Part shown: positions 46,401-56,714 of the stretch, piece by piece | Position numbering within the stretch: the stretch's first letter is position 1 | How the letters are laid out: the number at the start of each line of letters is the position of its first letter | Source of the DNA: Hippophae tibetana | Taxonomy: Eukaryota > Streptophyta > Magnoliopsida > Rosales > Elaeagnaceae | DNA: 64,000 nt | Direction of reading: 5' to 3' | Assembly (NCBI GenBank): GCA_037013495.1 | Contig: CM072810.1 | Span: 107,856,398-107,920,397, forward strand | Notes under the pieces: generated by a model | Databases searched by the model: none | Seen by the model: the letters and a program-made list of their open reading frames with translations, nothing else | What the model was told of the DNA's origin: nothing | Program-made: the position numbers and the translations under genes

Positions 46401-48589
46401 ATTAGAAAATTGAAGATTAATGGATATAAAACAACAAAATAGTAACTATATTTATGTCATAACAGGATAAAAATAGTGAATAAGATTCCAAAATAACACA
46501 AATGCTATTCCCTAAGTGAAGAGCATCATTTAAACCACCTGAATGAAGTATGTCTTTTAGCCGCTCATAAACTGTGAAGTACACCTACATAACAAATAAG
46601 CACTTTATCACTTGGAGAAACACTAATTGTCAATGTACATACACGAAGGAAGCTCATTTGCAAAGAAGATTTTTATTAAAATTAGATGGGCAAAATGTAA
46701 TAAAATTTGTTCATTGTCTCACTGCCACTGTAGACATTAGTGACATGGCTAACTAATTAGAGATAGAAATAAAGTTAACATTCTTAACAGAACTGACCAA
46801 GTTTACATAAGTGAAGAAAAGAGAAGGGAAGTTTAGAGCAAGATAGATACAGAAAATCATATATTAATTTCTAGTGATAGGTAACCTCAGATTTAATGAT
46901 TATGCCATTTTTACACTAAAACAACCATCATATGGAATATCTAGATAAAAAAATATGGACACATAGCAAAAAGGTTCCTCAAGTCCTTTGCTTCAAGAAA
47001 CAATCAAAAGAAAAGTAATACTCACTGCCCAGTTTGGAAGTAGGGCTAGGATTGTTGGTGAAAGGCCACGATACATTCCAATGAAACCTTCAGTTCTTAT
47101 TATGTCCTTCAGACTTCTGATAATGATACTACCTGATGGACCAAAATAAAATATATTGAAAAATTTTGTTCCTTGTAATCAATATGATTATAAATTTATG
47201 ATAACAATTATCTGTACATACAAATGCAATCACTTCATGAAGTAGTTTACCAACATGATCTATGTATGCAGAACAGTTGAGCTCATACAAGTCTATTCAC
47301 ATGGTTTTGCAGTTCAGTGCTAGACAAACTGGCTTGGTAGAAGAATTAAAGTGGCAGTTCATGATGTTTGTGTCAGAACAAATATAAAGCAGGCCAGGTC
47401 ACGCCTGTCCATCTTAAAGAGTCATATTTTGTGTTTGTGTCATGTTCAGGCCATGCAATATGAGTCGGTGACTTGAAAATATTCAATGACAATACAATAT
47501 TTTAGACATTAAAATACAACAATATAACATTTTAAGCCAAAATAATAATATAATAATAAATTATTAATTAAATATGCTATTCGTTTTTTCATATATTATA
47601 TTACTGTGTTCGTGTCGTGTTAAACTCATTTAACAAAAATGTATTATAATGCGCCCTGCCTTTCGTGTTTGGCTTGTGCATTCCCTTTTACAAACAAGTT
47701 GTCACCCGTAAGCAGAATGAAGTATTAGAATATATTATCGACCACACAACAAAATTTCTAAAGTAATAATTTGAACATGTAGTTCACTAATTGAAGTCAA
47801 AAGTCCAAATTAAAAAAGTACTTTGAAATAGAAAGTAATGGCATAAGGAATGTAGGTCATTCACCAGAACGACATATGCTAATGTCTTTACAGTTTTACT
47901 CGTTGATAGTCTAATTCAAAATCAGCCTGAACTCCGAAGTAGTTAAATAATGTGAAAGTTCACCAAAGTTAAAATGTGAGAATGTAACATACCTTTCTGA
48001 CCCGAAACGAGGCCATGAACCTGCAGCCTTGTCTTGATCACATCCAAAGGACACACAAATGTAGCCGCAATAGCAGCTGCATAGCATGTAATCCATGAAA
48101 ATACAGGAAAAAGAAACAAAAGACATCAAAGTGAAAAGGAATGCACGTAAAAATAAAATTCTAAAAAAAATAATAATAATATCAACTAACATCTATCAAT
48201 GCAACAAACACAACTCATATGCAAGAAATGAATCCGATGCTACCAAAGATTGTAAATTTTGTAGTCCATAAGCATCATGCGACATCTATCCAATTAACCT
48301 ATTGGGCAGAGAGATTATGATTCTTATAAACTCCACTATAGTATTATATTTTATCAATGTATAACTTACCATTTTATTATTAACAGAAATCACAAATTTT
48401 GCAAATGCGTAAAGAAACTTACCAGAAAACGAAGCAAAGAAGTTGAAAAAACTAAAAGAAACTCTAGGAAGAATCTAGCCGTAAAACAAGGGCAATTGAG
48501 AAAAACTAACCAGCAGCAGCTCCGGCACCAGCGTTGCAGATGATATCTCTGGTACTTTGGGCCTCAGACGATCTGCCAGAGCCACCCAT
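43496..48589 (-). CDS. NDT2: NAD+ carrier of the mitochondrial carrier family, with lesions
   Basis: Nine exons: 48589-48511, 48076-47993, 47132-47026, 46584-46539, 46393-46281, 44902-44807, 44489-44401, 44311-44217, 43864-43496. Spliced, about 358 residues once the extra base is discounted. The three carrier repeats carry '[14 protein letters not shown]', '[15 protein letters not shown]' and '[15 protein letters not shown]'. The Trp in the second motif and '[19 protein letters not shown]' point to the plant NAD+ transporter group. The long C-terminal tail ending near 'TQSNK' matches NDT2 better than NDT1. It exchanges NAD+ for ADP/AMP across an organelle membrane. Exon 6 has five Gs at 44816-44820 where four keep frame, giving a stop at its end. 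Exon 8 lacks an AG acceptor (GG at 44312-44313). These are either pseudogene lesions or sequence errors. Confidence 0.85.
46035..46195 (-). mobile_element. TRIM-like remnant in NDT2 intron 5
   Basis: The plus strand reads 'tgttggaccttttcac', ends an LTR-like stretch with 'aatttctaaca', then 'tgatattagag' (tRNA-Met-like primer site) and internal sequence related to 36840-36950. Similar 27-bp words flank it ('atgataaacgtataaaaataatg' and 'atgataaatatataaaagtaata'). It sits right beside the stray exon 4 copy. Confidence 0.45.
46203..46248 (-). pseudogene. Stray duplicate of NDT2 exon 4
   Basis: The 46 coding bases of exon 4 ('[15 protein letters not shown]') recur here, identical, with part of the flanking intron (about 70 bp duplicated, one G/A difference in the intron). 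The copy lies just 32 bp past the end of exon 5. That is too short for a plant intron, and its donor (GTCCAT) is weak. It is probably ignored by splicing. Confidence 0.8.
47395..47705. repeat. Unclassified repeat in NDT2 intron 2
   Basis: Contains 'gtgttcgtgtcgtgttaaac' and 'cctttcgtgtttggcttgtg', wording seen in many plant small DNA elements, and is bounded by 'ccaggtcacgcctgtcc'. No coding; boundaries uncertain. Confidence 0.3.
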
Positions 48590-50859
48590 TGAAGATGAAA
48601 AGCTCTCTAGGGTCCAATGAAATCAAAGTAAATTAGCATGGCTGATCTATAAATACAAACAAATGTGACATAATACAGAGAAAGTATGTTTGGGGATTTT
48701 CTAATTCCTATCTTGTTTGAAGTTTAAGCGGTGAATTTGGACTCAAGGACGTGTTTGCCGCTCAAGAAAATCTGGAAAAAAATTTCCTAAGCCAAATGAA
48801 GAAGTAAATAATAATTTCTTTACAGCCTTGCAGTGCTTCTTGGAATCCCAATATATATATATATGTGTGTGTAAAAAGTTATGCTGAGTATATATATTAT
48901 ATATTACGATAAATGTAAGTTTCTTTAATGATAAATATTTTAGATTAATAAAATTTAACATATTTATAAAAAAATTAATAAATATTAATGAATATAAAAT
49001 ATATTTTATAAAATAATAAATAATATATCTATATATATTATATCCAAACATTTTGGGTAGGGGTGTGGATTCGAGAACTGAATGTATTTGAGTTGGCACA
49101 AATCGGCACAGTTTGAATTACTAGTTCAAATTATATTTAATTTGGATTATGTAAAATTTAGACCGACTACAAACCTAGTAACCTCGCAATAATGAGCAGG
49201 TACAAACCAGTTTAAATTAATCTAAATTATTAGTTGTATATTTTTTTTTAGTTAAATGATCTTTTATCTATGAGAAAATCTTTTTAATATCATTAAAATT
49301 TAATCAATAAATTTTTTAAGTTTGTATAGAGTTATTTATATTATGTATATCTTTTAAAATAAATCATAATTAGAGAAAATAATAATAAAATGATATATTT
49401 AATAATATCTCTATTCAAAACAAAATTTATGTATATTATTAAAAGTTTATAATAGAATAATAAAAGCATAAAATTTTATAATGTTAAAAGTTAATCTAAT
49501 TTTACTTCTTATGTTGTAAGGTTTTAAGAAGATTAAGTAGAATAATATCAAGGTAATTTGTATAACAAATATAATATATATGTTTTTAATCTTTTTACAT
49601 AAAAAATACCGATAATTAACATAATATATTAATATATTTTTAAAAATTAGATTTAATTAAAATAATCTTAATTAATTAAAATAATAGTTTGAGTTATTCC
49701 AAAGTGTACGATAAAGATGCGAAAGAGAAAAAAAATTGTTTCAATTTAACCTATCTTTTTTCTCTCTACTTAAATTTATTTTATTTCAATTCTAGTTAAT
49801 AGGTTAACAGAACTTATATTTTTTTATTATTATTTAAATTAAATTAAAACTGAATAAAATTTAATTTAATTTATATTAAATTGATATTTAATTTAATCAA
49901 TTGATGTAAGAGATTGTCACTTTAATCTCAAGTGTCCAATTCACACAAAAAGTTAAAAATAAATAAATATTGTTGAACTAATAAAATAAAATTTAAAACA
50001 AAAAAAAATGATAGTATCAGGATAATTTATAGGTTGGCTCAAGTATTTTTCAAAAAAGAGTGTTTGTTTTTTTTTTTTAGCTCAATCCAATATGTGTAAT
50101 TTTTTTATTTTTTTGAAAAAATGCCATAGAAACGTAATTTTGTAATATTTTTGCATCTAAATCATTTAAATTTTATCATGCATGTGTTAATATTATTTAT
50201 AAAATGAATCGATATTTTAATTTTAAAATAATTATAACACATAATTATTTAAAAAAAATGCAAAAGAAACATAATTTTGTAATTATTTTTACATATAAAT
50301 TATTTAAATTTTATCATATGATAATATTATTTATAAAATGAATCAATATTTTAATTTTTAAAATAATTATAATACATGACAGAATATTAAAATTATATGG
50401 ATAAAATTAAGTGATATTAAGATTATATGGATAAAATTAAGTGATATTAAGATTATATGGATAAAATTAAGTGATATTATCCTTTTTATTTTTTCTAGCA
50501 CATAAATACTTCTATAGATATTAAGTATAATATAAGCACAATATATAGATAAAATAATTACAAATAAAAATAAATAAATTAAACCTTTAAGAGAATAACT
50601 GATAATTGAGGAAGCAAGTGTGAAAACCAATTTGAGGGTAGGGATTGAGTCTTATAATCGCGATCAACCCAAATAGCCACTTTATTAGCGTCATGTCAAA
50701 TATATTACACTTATACATCGAAAAAATTCCAGACTTCTCTTTAAAATAAGAATGAAATTGGATAGTTCTCAAGGCACCAAAACATCCTCACAAGTTAAAA
50801 AATGGACTAACAACTTGGAGTCATTATGCAACTGAAACTATTGACAACGATAAGTTTTT
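48590..50859. other. Carrier gene promoter side and AT-rich intergenic
   Basis: No gene supported. It contains the presumed promoter of the carrier gene (to about 48720), a TA/TG microsatellite at 48850-48872, a truncated hAT-like end at 49056 ('gtaggggtgtggattcg'), near-duplicate segments at 50130-50240 and 50255-50370, and a perfect 30-bp triplication at about 50387-50476. Confidence 0.5.
50387..50476. repeat. 30-bp unit, three tandem copies
   Basis: 'attatatggataaaattaag' plus 'tgatattaag' repeats three times with one base difference in the lead-in, a young minisatellite. Confidence 0.85.
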
Positions 50860-51197
50860 GCCAAATTTAATGCGTGAAAAGCTACCAAATGTTCAGTTCT
50901 TAAGGCTAAGTCACTGATTACTATTGAATGAGTTCAAAAAACCATTGTGCCATCATGGTTTCTTCCTACAATACCAGCCCCACCTCTAGCTGATTCTTCA
51001 TTCCAAACGTCATCAATATTGATGACGAACAGTTGTTAAGAGCAAAAACTTAATAAGGTATATCATCATTATGTAGGAGAATATTTTTAACCAATAAACC
51101 TCTTGATAGCAACGCTTGATATCCTGTATTCCAAACGTCATCAACTTTTCTTTGTTTGTACACGTGAAGAAGCTAATAATCTTTCTCTAAAGTTCAT
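50860..51197 (-). pseudogene. LINE remnant, RNase H-like end (split by gypsy)
   Basis: The minus strand reads 'SSINIDDVWNEESARGGAGI' then 'VGRNHDGTMVF' near 51025-50940, the plant RVT_3/RNase H-like domain found at the end of LINE-type pol proteins. Stops and shifts lie around it. Together with 55951-56310 it forms one element interrupted by the gypsy insertion. Confidence 0.5.
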
Positions 51198-51861
51198 TGT
51201 CACGTCCCGCTCAAATTGCCCCACAAAATCCAAATAAATGATGGTTGCTTAAGGATCTAAACTTTTCTACGTGAGAAAGTTCTAAAGTGTCCTAGAGATA
51301 TCTAGAATAAGTTAGAGTTGGATGGACTCAACTCAAACTTTAAAGACCCTAGAATGTTCTAGAGCACGCTGAAGGGTGCTAGAATGAGTTGAAATATTCT
51401 AAAACGTGGTGGATGGTTCTTGAAAGATGTAGAAGCCGCTAAAAGCTTATGGAATATCCTAGAACTTGCATGAAGGAGCTAGACAAACCTAGAAGACTCT
51501 AGAGTTGGCTAGAAGGTCCTAGAACCTTATGGCATATTGTACATAAAACTAGAACTCTCTTGTACATTCTAGAGTTAGAATGATCTAGAAAGTTATGGCA
51601 TAGCCTTAAGCTTGGAGCCACACTATAAATAGACTTATTGGTCTCCATTTGTAATCATCTTGAAAATTCCTAACCATCTTAGGAAATCTTGGGAATTCCT
51701 AGCATTTTGTAAGATAAACTCTCTCTAGAGCAATACAAAACATTCTTTACAAACTCTCTTTCTAGTCTCTTTGGAGTTTCATTCGGATTCAAAGTCAGGC
51801 TTAGTGCAACAGACAGTGCTAAGTATCGCACGATCGCTACCTAAAAAATAAGGTCGTGACA
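51198..51861 (+). repeat. Gypsy 5' LTR
   Basis: 664 bp, TATA box TATAAATA at 51624-51631, many CTAGAA/TTCTAG words. It holds one near-perfect heat-shock-element pattern at 51351-51365 (aGAAtgTTCtaGAGc). By eye it is about 94% identical to the other LTR, with differences mostly transitions. Confidence 0.92.
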
Positions 51862-51863
51862 GT

Positions 51864-51875
51864 TGGTATCAGAGC
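51864..51875 (+). other. Primer-binding site, tRNA-iMet (gypsy)
   Basis: Exact TGGTATCAGAGC two bases inside the 5' LTR. Confidence 0.9.
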
Positions 51876-51906
51876 TTTCGGTTGAAGCATTTCTACCTTT
51901 GGCATA

Positions 51907-53106
51907 ATGAAGAACGCTGCTCCATCTACACCAAGCGTCGATGTTCCACCTATGGAACGTGGCCGTGAGGAAACCCGGAAACCATCAAAAGAATCTCGAG
52001 CCAAGTCGAAAGACATGCTTTCTAGTTTAGAAGCACAAGTTGGGAGTGCGCAGGATAGCTTAGGGGAGCTGTTTGATCGGGTGGACAACTTAGAGAAACG
52101 TTGCAATGGCTTGGAGTTCGAGGATGTGGAGATCCATGCAGCGGTAAAGATGTCCCTTAACGAGCTAGATGGCAGATTAAGGCAAGAGATTGATGGGTTA
52201 AAAACCGAACTTGTCAAGGTAAGGGATCTTGTCCAAAGAGAACTTGTTAATGTCTTGCTTAGAGTAGAGGACATGAGTGGTGATCTAGCTCTATGTAAGC
52301 GAATGATGGCCGCGGGAACTAGCACAACCACTTTCATTGAAGCTAAGAGGGTGGATGTTCCCAAGCCTAAGACATTCAATGGTGTTAGGAACGCTAGGGA
52401 AGTTGGAAACTTCCTATGGGGTCTTGAACAATACTTTGAGGCTACTGGCATAACGGACCATGCCAGCAAGATCCGAACTGCTGCCATGTATTTGTTTGAC
52501 ACTGCTATGTTGTGGTGGAGACGGAGGCATGGATATGTGCAACGAGTGGTGTGCACAATTGATACCTTTGAAGATTTCAAAAGGGAGTTCAAAATGCAGT
52601 TTTTCCCTATAAATGATGAAGAGGAGGCAAGAGGTCGATTGCGACGGTTGAAGCAAACAGGTAGCATAAGGGATTATGTGAAGGAGTTCACAACCTTACT
52701 GCTTGAAGTCCCCGACACATCAGACAAGGATGCCTTATTCTTATTCATGGATGATCTCCAATCATGGGCTAACCTCGAGCTCAAGCGACGTGGTGTCCAA
52801 GACTTATCTTCGACCATTGCGACTGCAGAAAGCTTTATCGATTACTCTACAAAAAAAGAGAGCACAAAAGCCACATATAAAAAGTTTGGTGGAGGAAAGA
52901 GTGGTAGAGGCCAAGCCAAAAGTCAGGGCTCCAAAAATCATAAAGATGGCTCCTCATTCAAACCACGAGATAAGAGGAAGGAGAAGGAGGATCGTGGTGC
53001 CTCGAAGCCCCATGTGACGTGCTTCATATGTGACGAACCGCATTGGGCACATGAATGTCCAAAAAGAAAGGAATTGAGTGCCTTAGTTGCTTCCACTCAT
53101 GATTAG
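51907..53106 (+). CDS. Gypsy gag polyprotein part
   Basis: An open frame of 399 residues from the first ATG after the primer site. It begins with a charged region and a likely coiled coil (about 35-110). The retrotransposon gag core follows ('FLWGLEQYFEATGI', 'MLWWRRRHGYVQR', 'FKREFKMQFFP', 'GRLRRLKQTGSIRDYVKEF'). A basic linker precedes the zinc knuckle 'CFICDEPHWAHECPKR' (CX2CX3HX4C). The product would package element RNA. It stops at TAG 53104-53106, probably a mutated codon because the same frame continues into protease. Confidence 0.9.
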   Translation: MKNAAPSTPSVDVPPMERGREETRKPSKESRAKSKDMLSSLEAQVGSAQDSLGELFDRVDNLEKRCNGLEFEDVEIHAAVKMSLNELDGRLRQEIDGLKTELVKVRDLVQRELVNVLLRVEDMSGDLALCKRMMAAGTSTTTFIEAKRVDVPKPKTFNGVRNAREVGNFLWGLEQYFEATGITDHASKIRTAAMYLFDTAMLWWRRRHGYVQRVVCTIDTFEDFKREFKMQFFPINDEEEARGRLRRLKQTGSIRDYVKEFTTLLLEVPDTSDKDALFLFMDDLQSWANLELKRRGVQDLSSTIATAESFIDYSTKKESTKATYKKFGGGKSGRGQAKSQGSKNHKDGSSFKPRDKRKEKEDRGASKPHVTCFICDEPHWAHECPKRKELSALVASTHD

Positions 53107-53649
53107 GATGGAGGTGAATCGGACGAAGGTGCAAAGATGGGTTCTTTGCGCCTACTTGGTGCATTGCAGGGTGCCTCAAAGACCCCTAAAGGCTTGATGT
53201 ATGTAGATGCAACCATCAACGGGAAGGTCGCCAAAGCTTTGGTTGACATCGGTGTATCTCACAACTTTGTTTCAGTAGAAGAAGCAAGGAGACTCGGTCT
53301 GAAGGTTGTCAATGGAGTGGGATCTCTCAAAGTAGTTAACTCGGCAGTACTACCATTGCATGGAGTTGCTCGTGGAGTTAAGGTCAGTCTTGGTGCTTGG
53401 ACTGGCCAAGTGGACTTATCATTAGCGCCTATGGATGACTACCCAATAGTATTCGGCATGGAGTTCTTGGACCAGGTTAGAGCTTTCTTGGTGTCATGCT
53501 CAAAATCTATGTGCATAATGGATGGATCAAAGGTGTGTGTGGTACCAACGGATAGGACCACCAAATGTACGACCCAAGATCTCTTGGCACTTCAATTCAA
53601 GAAGGGATTGAAGAGAGAAAAAGAGAGTTACCTTACCATCTCAAAATAA
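53107..53649 (+). pseudogene. Gypsy aspartic protease, active site altered
   Basis: Same frame as gag. 'LMYVDATINGKVAKALVDIG' holds the catalytic site, where relatives have D-T-G or D-S-G but this copy has D-I-G, a Thr-to-Ile change expected to abolish activity. 'SHNFVSVEEARRLGL' and 'DDYPIVFGMEFL' follow. TAA at 53647-53649 ends the frame. Confidence 0.83.
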
Positions 53650-55260
53650 TACGACGAGGAGGAGGAGTCGCCAAAGCCAAGCTTGTCGACGGACGTGCAA
53701 GTTGTCTCAGATAAGTCCCATGATGTGATGCCTGAGGCATTTCCCAAACGGTTGCCTCCAAGGAGGGATGTGGACCAAAAAATTGAGTTGGATCTTGACT
53801 TAAGACTACTAACAATAAACCCTTATCAGGTGGAAAAATCAGAATCGTGTAGCGGAAGCGTGGTGGCTGATACGCTAATTCAAAAGGCAGATTTAGCAGC
53901 CTTGAGTAGACCAAGTAGTTCTTTATTGGAAAGGATCAAAGAAGGGTTAGAGCATGACGCCCTTGCTCAAAACCTCCTTGCCATAATCAAGGAAGGGAAG
54001 ACAAGGCGATTTTGGCTAAGTGACAGACTACTCTATGCCAAGCAGAATTGCATCTTTGTGCCAAAGTGGGAGAGCATAAGGAAGGAGCTTATCAAGGAGT
54101 GTCATGATTCACTATGGGCTGGACACCCAGGAATGAGGCGCATAATTGCTTTGATCAAGTCAATCTACTACTAGCCTCAACTACGGGATGATGTTGAAGC
54201 CTATGTGAGAACTTGTCTTGTGTGCCAACAGGACAAGATAGAGCACCATGCACCCGGAGGTTTGCTAGAGCCGCGGCCTATTCCAAAGAGACCATGAGAG
54301 AGTGTCTCTGTGGATTTCATCACTTGTTTTCCCAAATCAGAGGGCTTTGGAAACATCATTGTAGTGATCGATCGCTTCAGCAAATATGCAACATTCATAC
54401 CTGCCTCAACGGATTGCACGGCAGATGAGACGACACGGTTGTTCCTCAAACATGTTGTGAAGAATTGGGTGATTCCATCCAATATCGTGAGTGATCGAGA
54501 CCCACGATTCATAGGGAAATTTTTGACGAAATTGTTCAAGTTGTTGGGATCAGACTTGAACTTCTCTACAAGCTTTAATCCACAAAGTGATGGACAAACG
54601 AAGAGTTCCAACGTATTACTGGAGTTGTATCTCAGACACTTTGCCAATGCCAATCAACATGATTGGGCTAAGTTACTGGATGTAGCCCAATTCTCATATA
54701 ACTTACAAAGGAGCGAGTCTACCACAAAGAGTCCCTTCGAGATTGTCATGGGGAAATAACACATGACTCATCATGCCTTGGCCACGAGTTATGAAGGAAA
54801 GAGTCCTGCTACCTTCAAATTTGACAAGGCGTGGCACGAGCAAGCTGAGTTGGCTCGAGCCTATTTGAACAAGGCATCTAAGAAGATGAAGAAATAGGCT
54901 GACAGGAAAATGAGGATGTTGGAATTTCAGGAAGGAGATTTGGTCCTTGTCAAACTATTGCCCCAACAGTTTAAGTCCTTGTGGAAGGTTCATAAGGGGT
55001 TGGTGCAGAAGTATGAAAGACCATTTCCTATTCTCAAGCGAGTCGGTAAGGTGTCTTATAAACTGCAACTCCCATCGAAACTTAAAATCTATCATGTTTT
55101 TCATGTAAGTATGTTGAAGCCTTATCATGGAGACGAGGATGACATAAGTCGGGGAGAATCAAAGAGGGCGCCTACCGCAGTGGTTGGGAATCTGAGGATT
55201 CTTTGTGGAAATTCAAAGATAACATAGAAAGGTTCAAGCTTGAAGGCGCGACGAGGGCGT
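53650..55260 (+). pseudogene. Gypsy pol remnant: RT stub, integrase, C-terminal domain
   Basis: Frame continuous with gag apart from stops at 54172, 54295, 54757 and 54895. After the deleted RT/RNase H comes the integrase zinc finger ('HDSLWAGHPGMRR', 'CLVCQQDK'). The catalytic Asp residues follow in 'SVDFITCFPK' and 'VSDRDPRFIGKF'. The expected Glu in 'QSDGQTE' is Lys ('QSDGQTKSSN'). The tail 'VFHVSMLKPYH' is typical of this group. A frameshift near 55190 moves the true end ('LWKFKDNIERFKLEG') into another frame. Inactive. Confidence 0.87.
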
Positions 55261-55282
55261 CGCGAACTTGAGTGGGGGAGGG

Positions 55283-55946
55283 TGTCACGTCCTGCTCGAA
55301 TTGCCCCGCAAAATCCAAATAAATGGTGGTTGCCTAAGGATCTAGACTTTTCTACATGGGAAAGTTCTAGAGTGGCCTAGAGATGTCTAGAATAAGCTAG
55401 AGTTGGATGGACTCAACTCAAGCTTTGAAGACCCTATAATGTTCTAGAGCACGTTAGAGGGTGCTAGAATGGGTTGGAATATTCTAGAACGTGGTGGATG
55501 GTTCTTTAAGGATGTAGAAGCCGCTAAAAGCTTACAGAACATCCTAGAACTTGCATGAAGGAGCTAGACAAACCTAGAAGACTCTAGAGTTGGCTAGAAG
55601 GTCCTAGAACCTTGTGGCATATTGTACATAAAACTATAACTCTCTTGTACATTTTAGAGTTAGAATGATCTAGAAAGTTGTGGCATAGCTTTAAGCTTAG
55701 AGTCACACTATAAATAGACCCATTGGTCTCCATTTGTAATCATCTTGGGAATTCCTAACCATCTTAGGAAATCTTGGGAATTCCTAGCATCTTGTAAGAT
55801 AAACTCTCTCTAGAGCAATACAAAGCATTCTTTACAAACTCTCTTTCTAGTCTCTTTGGAGTTTTATTCGGATTCAAAAGCAGGCTTAGTGCAACAGACA
55901 GTGTTAAGTGTCGCACAATCGCTACCTGAAAAATAAGGTCGTGACA
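55283..55946 (+). repeat. Gypsy 3' LTR
   Basis: 664 bp, preceded by the purine tract 'gagtgggggagg'. TATAAATA at 55709-55716. It holds a perfect three-unit heat-shock-element pattern at 55476-55490 (gGAAtaTTCtaGAAc). Confidence 0.92.
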
Positions 55947-55950
55947 TCAT

Positions 55951-56310
55951 GCTCTTGATACACTTTACGATATCAACTCTTGATATTGAATTTTCAACTT
56001 AAATTATGGTGTCATAAAAAAATATTATCTACATTATCAAATCTTATAGGGATCTAGATAATAGTCTTGCAGACAATAGAAGGAAATAGTTCACTCATGA
56101 GATTATGATTCTATTTATAATCTTCATTCTCGTAAAAATCTAGAAGTCATTTGTTTTTTCATACTCTAATTTGGGAACCATTGCCAACACACCATCAACC
56201 ATAGCTTTTCGGTATGTCCTTTCCATGGAGAAAGCTCTTCCAAACCCATGATGTAGATGGACGTGGCTGGATATCGCTAAGGATGTATTGAAAAATAAAC
56301 ACTACCTTTT
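55951..56310 (-). pseudogene. LINE remnant, RT-associated zinc-binding part
   Basis: The minus strand reads 'PSTSWVWKSFLHGKDIPKSY' (56265-56198), the 'SSW-W-S-L-G' entry of the zf-RVT region of plant LINE pol proteins, then broken text toward the gypsy insertion. It continues beyond the gypsy in 50860-51197. Confidence 0.5.
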
Positions 56311-56339
56311 AATATCCTTACCCATAAAGCATTGTAAGT

Positions 56340-56714
56340 AGGGGTGTCCATAAATCGGATCGGACCAAACCAAACCGTAAAATCGGATCGGATCGGACCA
56401 AATTGAACGGTTTTACTAATCAAACGGTCCGGTCTGGTTTTTACTAATTTTAAACCGTTCGAAACGGACCAGACCGGTTTAATAATATATTAAAAATTTC
56501 ACATTATTATTTATTAAATTATAAAAAAATCGGACCAAATCAGAAACCAAACCGAACCAAACCGTTTTATAAATCAAACGGTCTGATCCGATTTTTATTT
56601 CTTAAGATCGTTTCAAACGGTCCAGTTCGGTCCGATCCGAGTAATATGAATGGTCTGGTTTGGTTAAATTTTTTTTAGATAAAACTGGATCAGATTGGAC
56701 CATGAACACCCCTA
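56340..56714. mobile_element. hAT-like small inverted-repeat element
   Basis: The left end is AGGGGTGTCCATAAATCGG and the reversed right end is TAGGGGTGTTCATGGTCC. Subterminal 'CGGATCGGACC'-type repeats occur on both sides and paired 'AAACGGTCCGGTCTGGTTTTT' arms inside. About 375 bp, no coding. A sister element sits at 37054-37515. Confidence 0.55.

Larger units (their letters stand above)
51198..55946 (+). mobile_element. Ty3/gypsy retrotransposon lacking RT and RNase H
   Basis: Two equally long LTRs (664 bp each), TGTCACG...GTGACA, flank a primer site, gag, protease, and integrase with C-terminal domain. TCAT stands on both sides (51194-51197 and 55947-55950), a 4-bp target duplication. 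The reverse transcriptase and RNase H are missing: text jumps from the RT entry ('LPPRRDVDQKIEL') to the segment just before the integrase zinc finger ('VVADTLIQKADLAALSRP'), and the frame is preserved across the gap. A deletion derivative that would need another element's enzymes. Confidence 0.93.

Noticed and set aside
47911..48192. 93-codon minus frame
   Set aside because: Overlaps NDT2 exon 2 and its introns; the real reading frame of that exon is different.
51837..52667. 276-codon minus-strand open frame
   Set aside because: Antisense shadow of the gypsy gag, with no domain of its own.
52850..53000. Possible nuclear signal and DNA-binding gene in gypsy gag
   Set aside because: The Lys/Arg-rich stretch is the normal nucleocapsid linker before the zinc knuckle.
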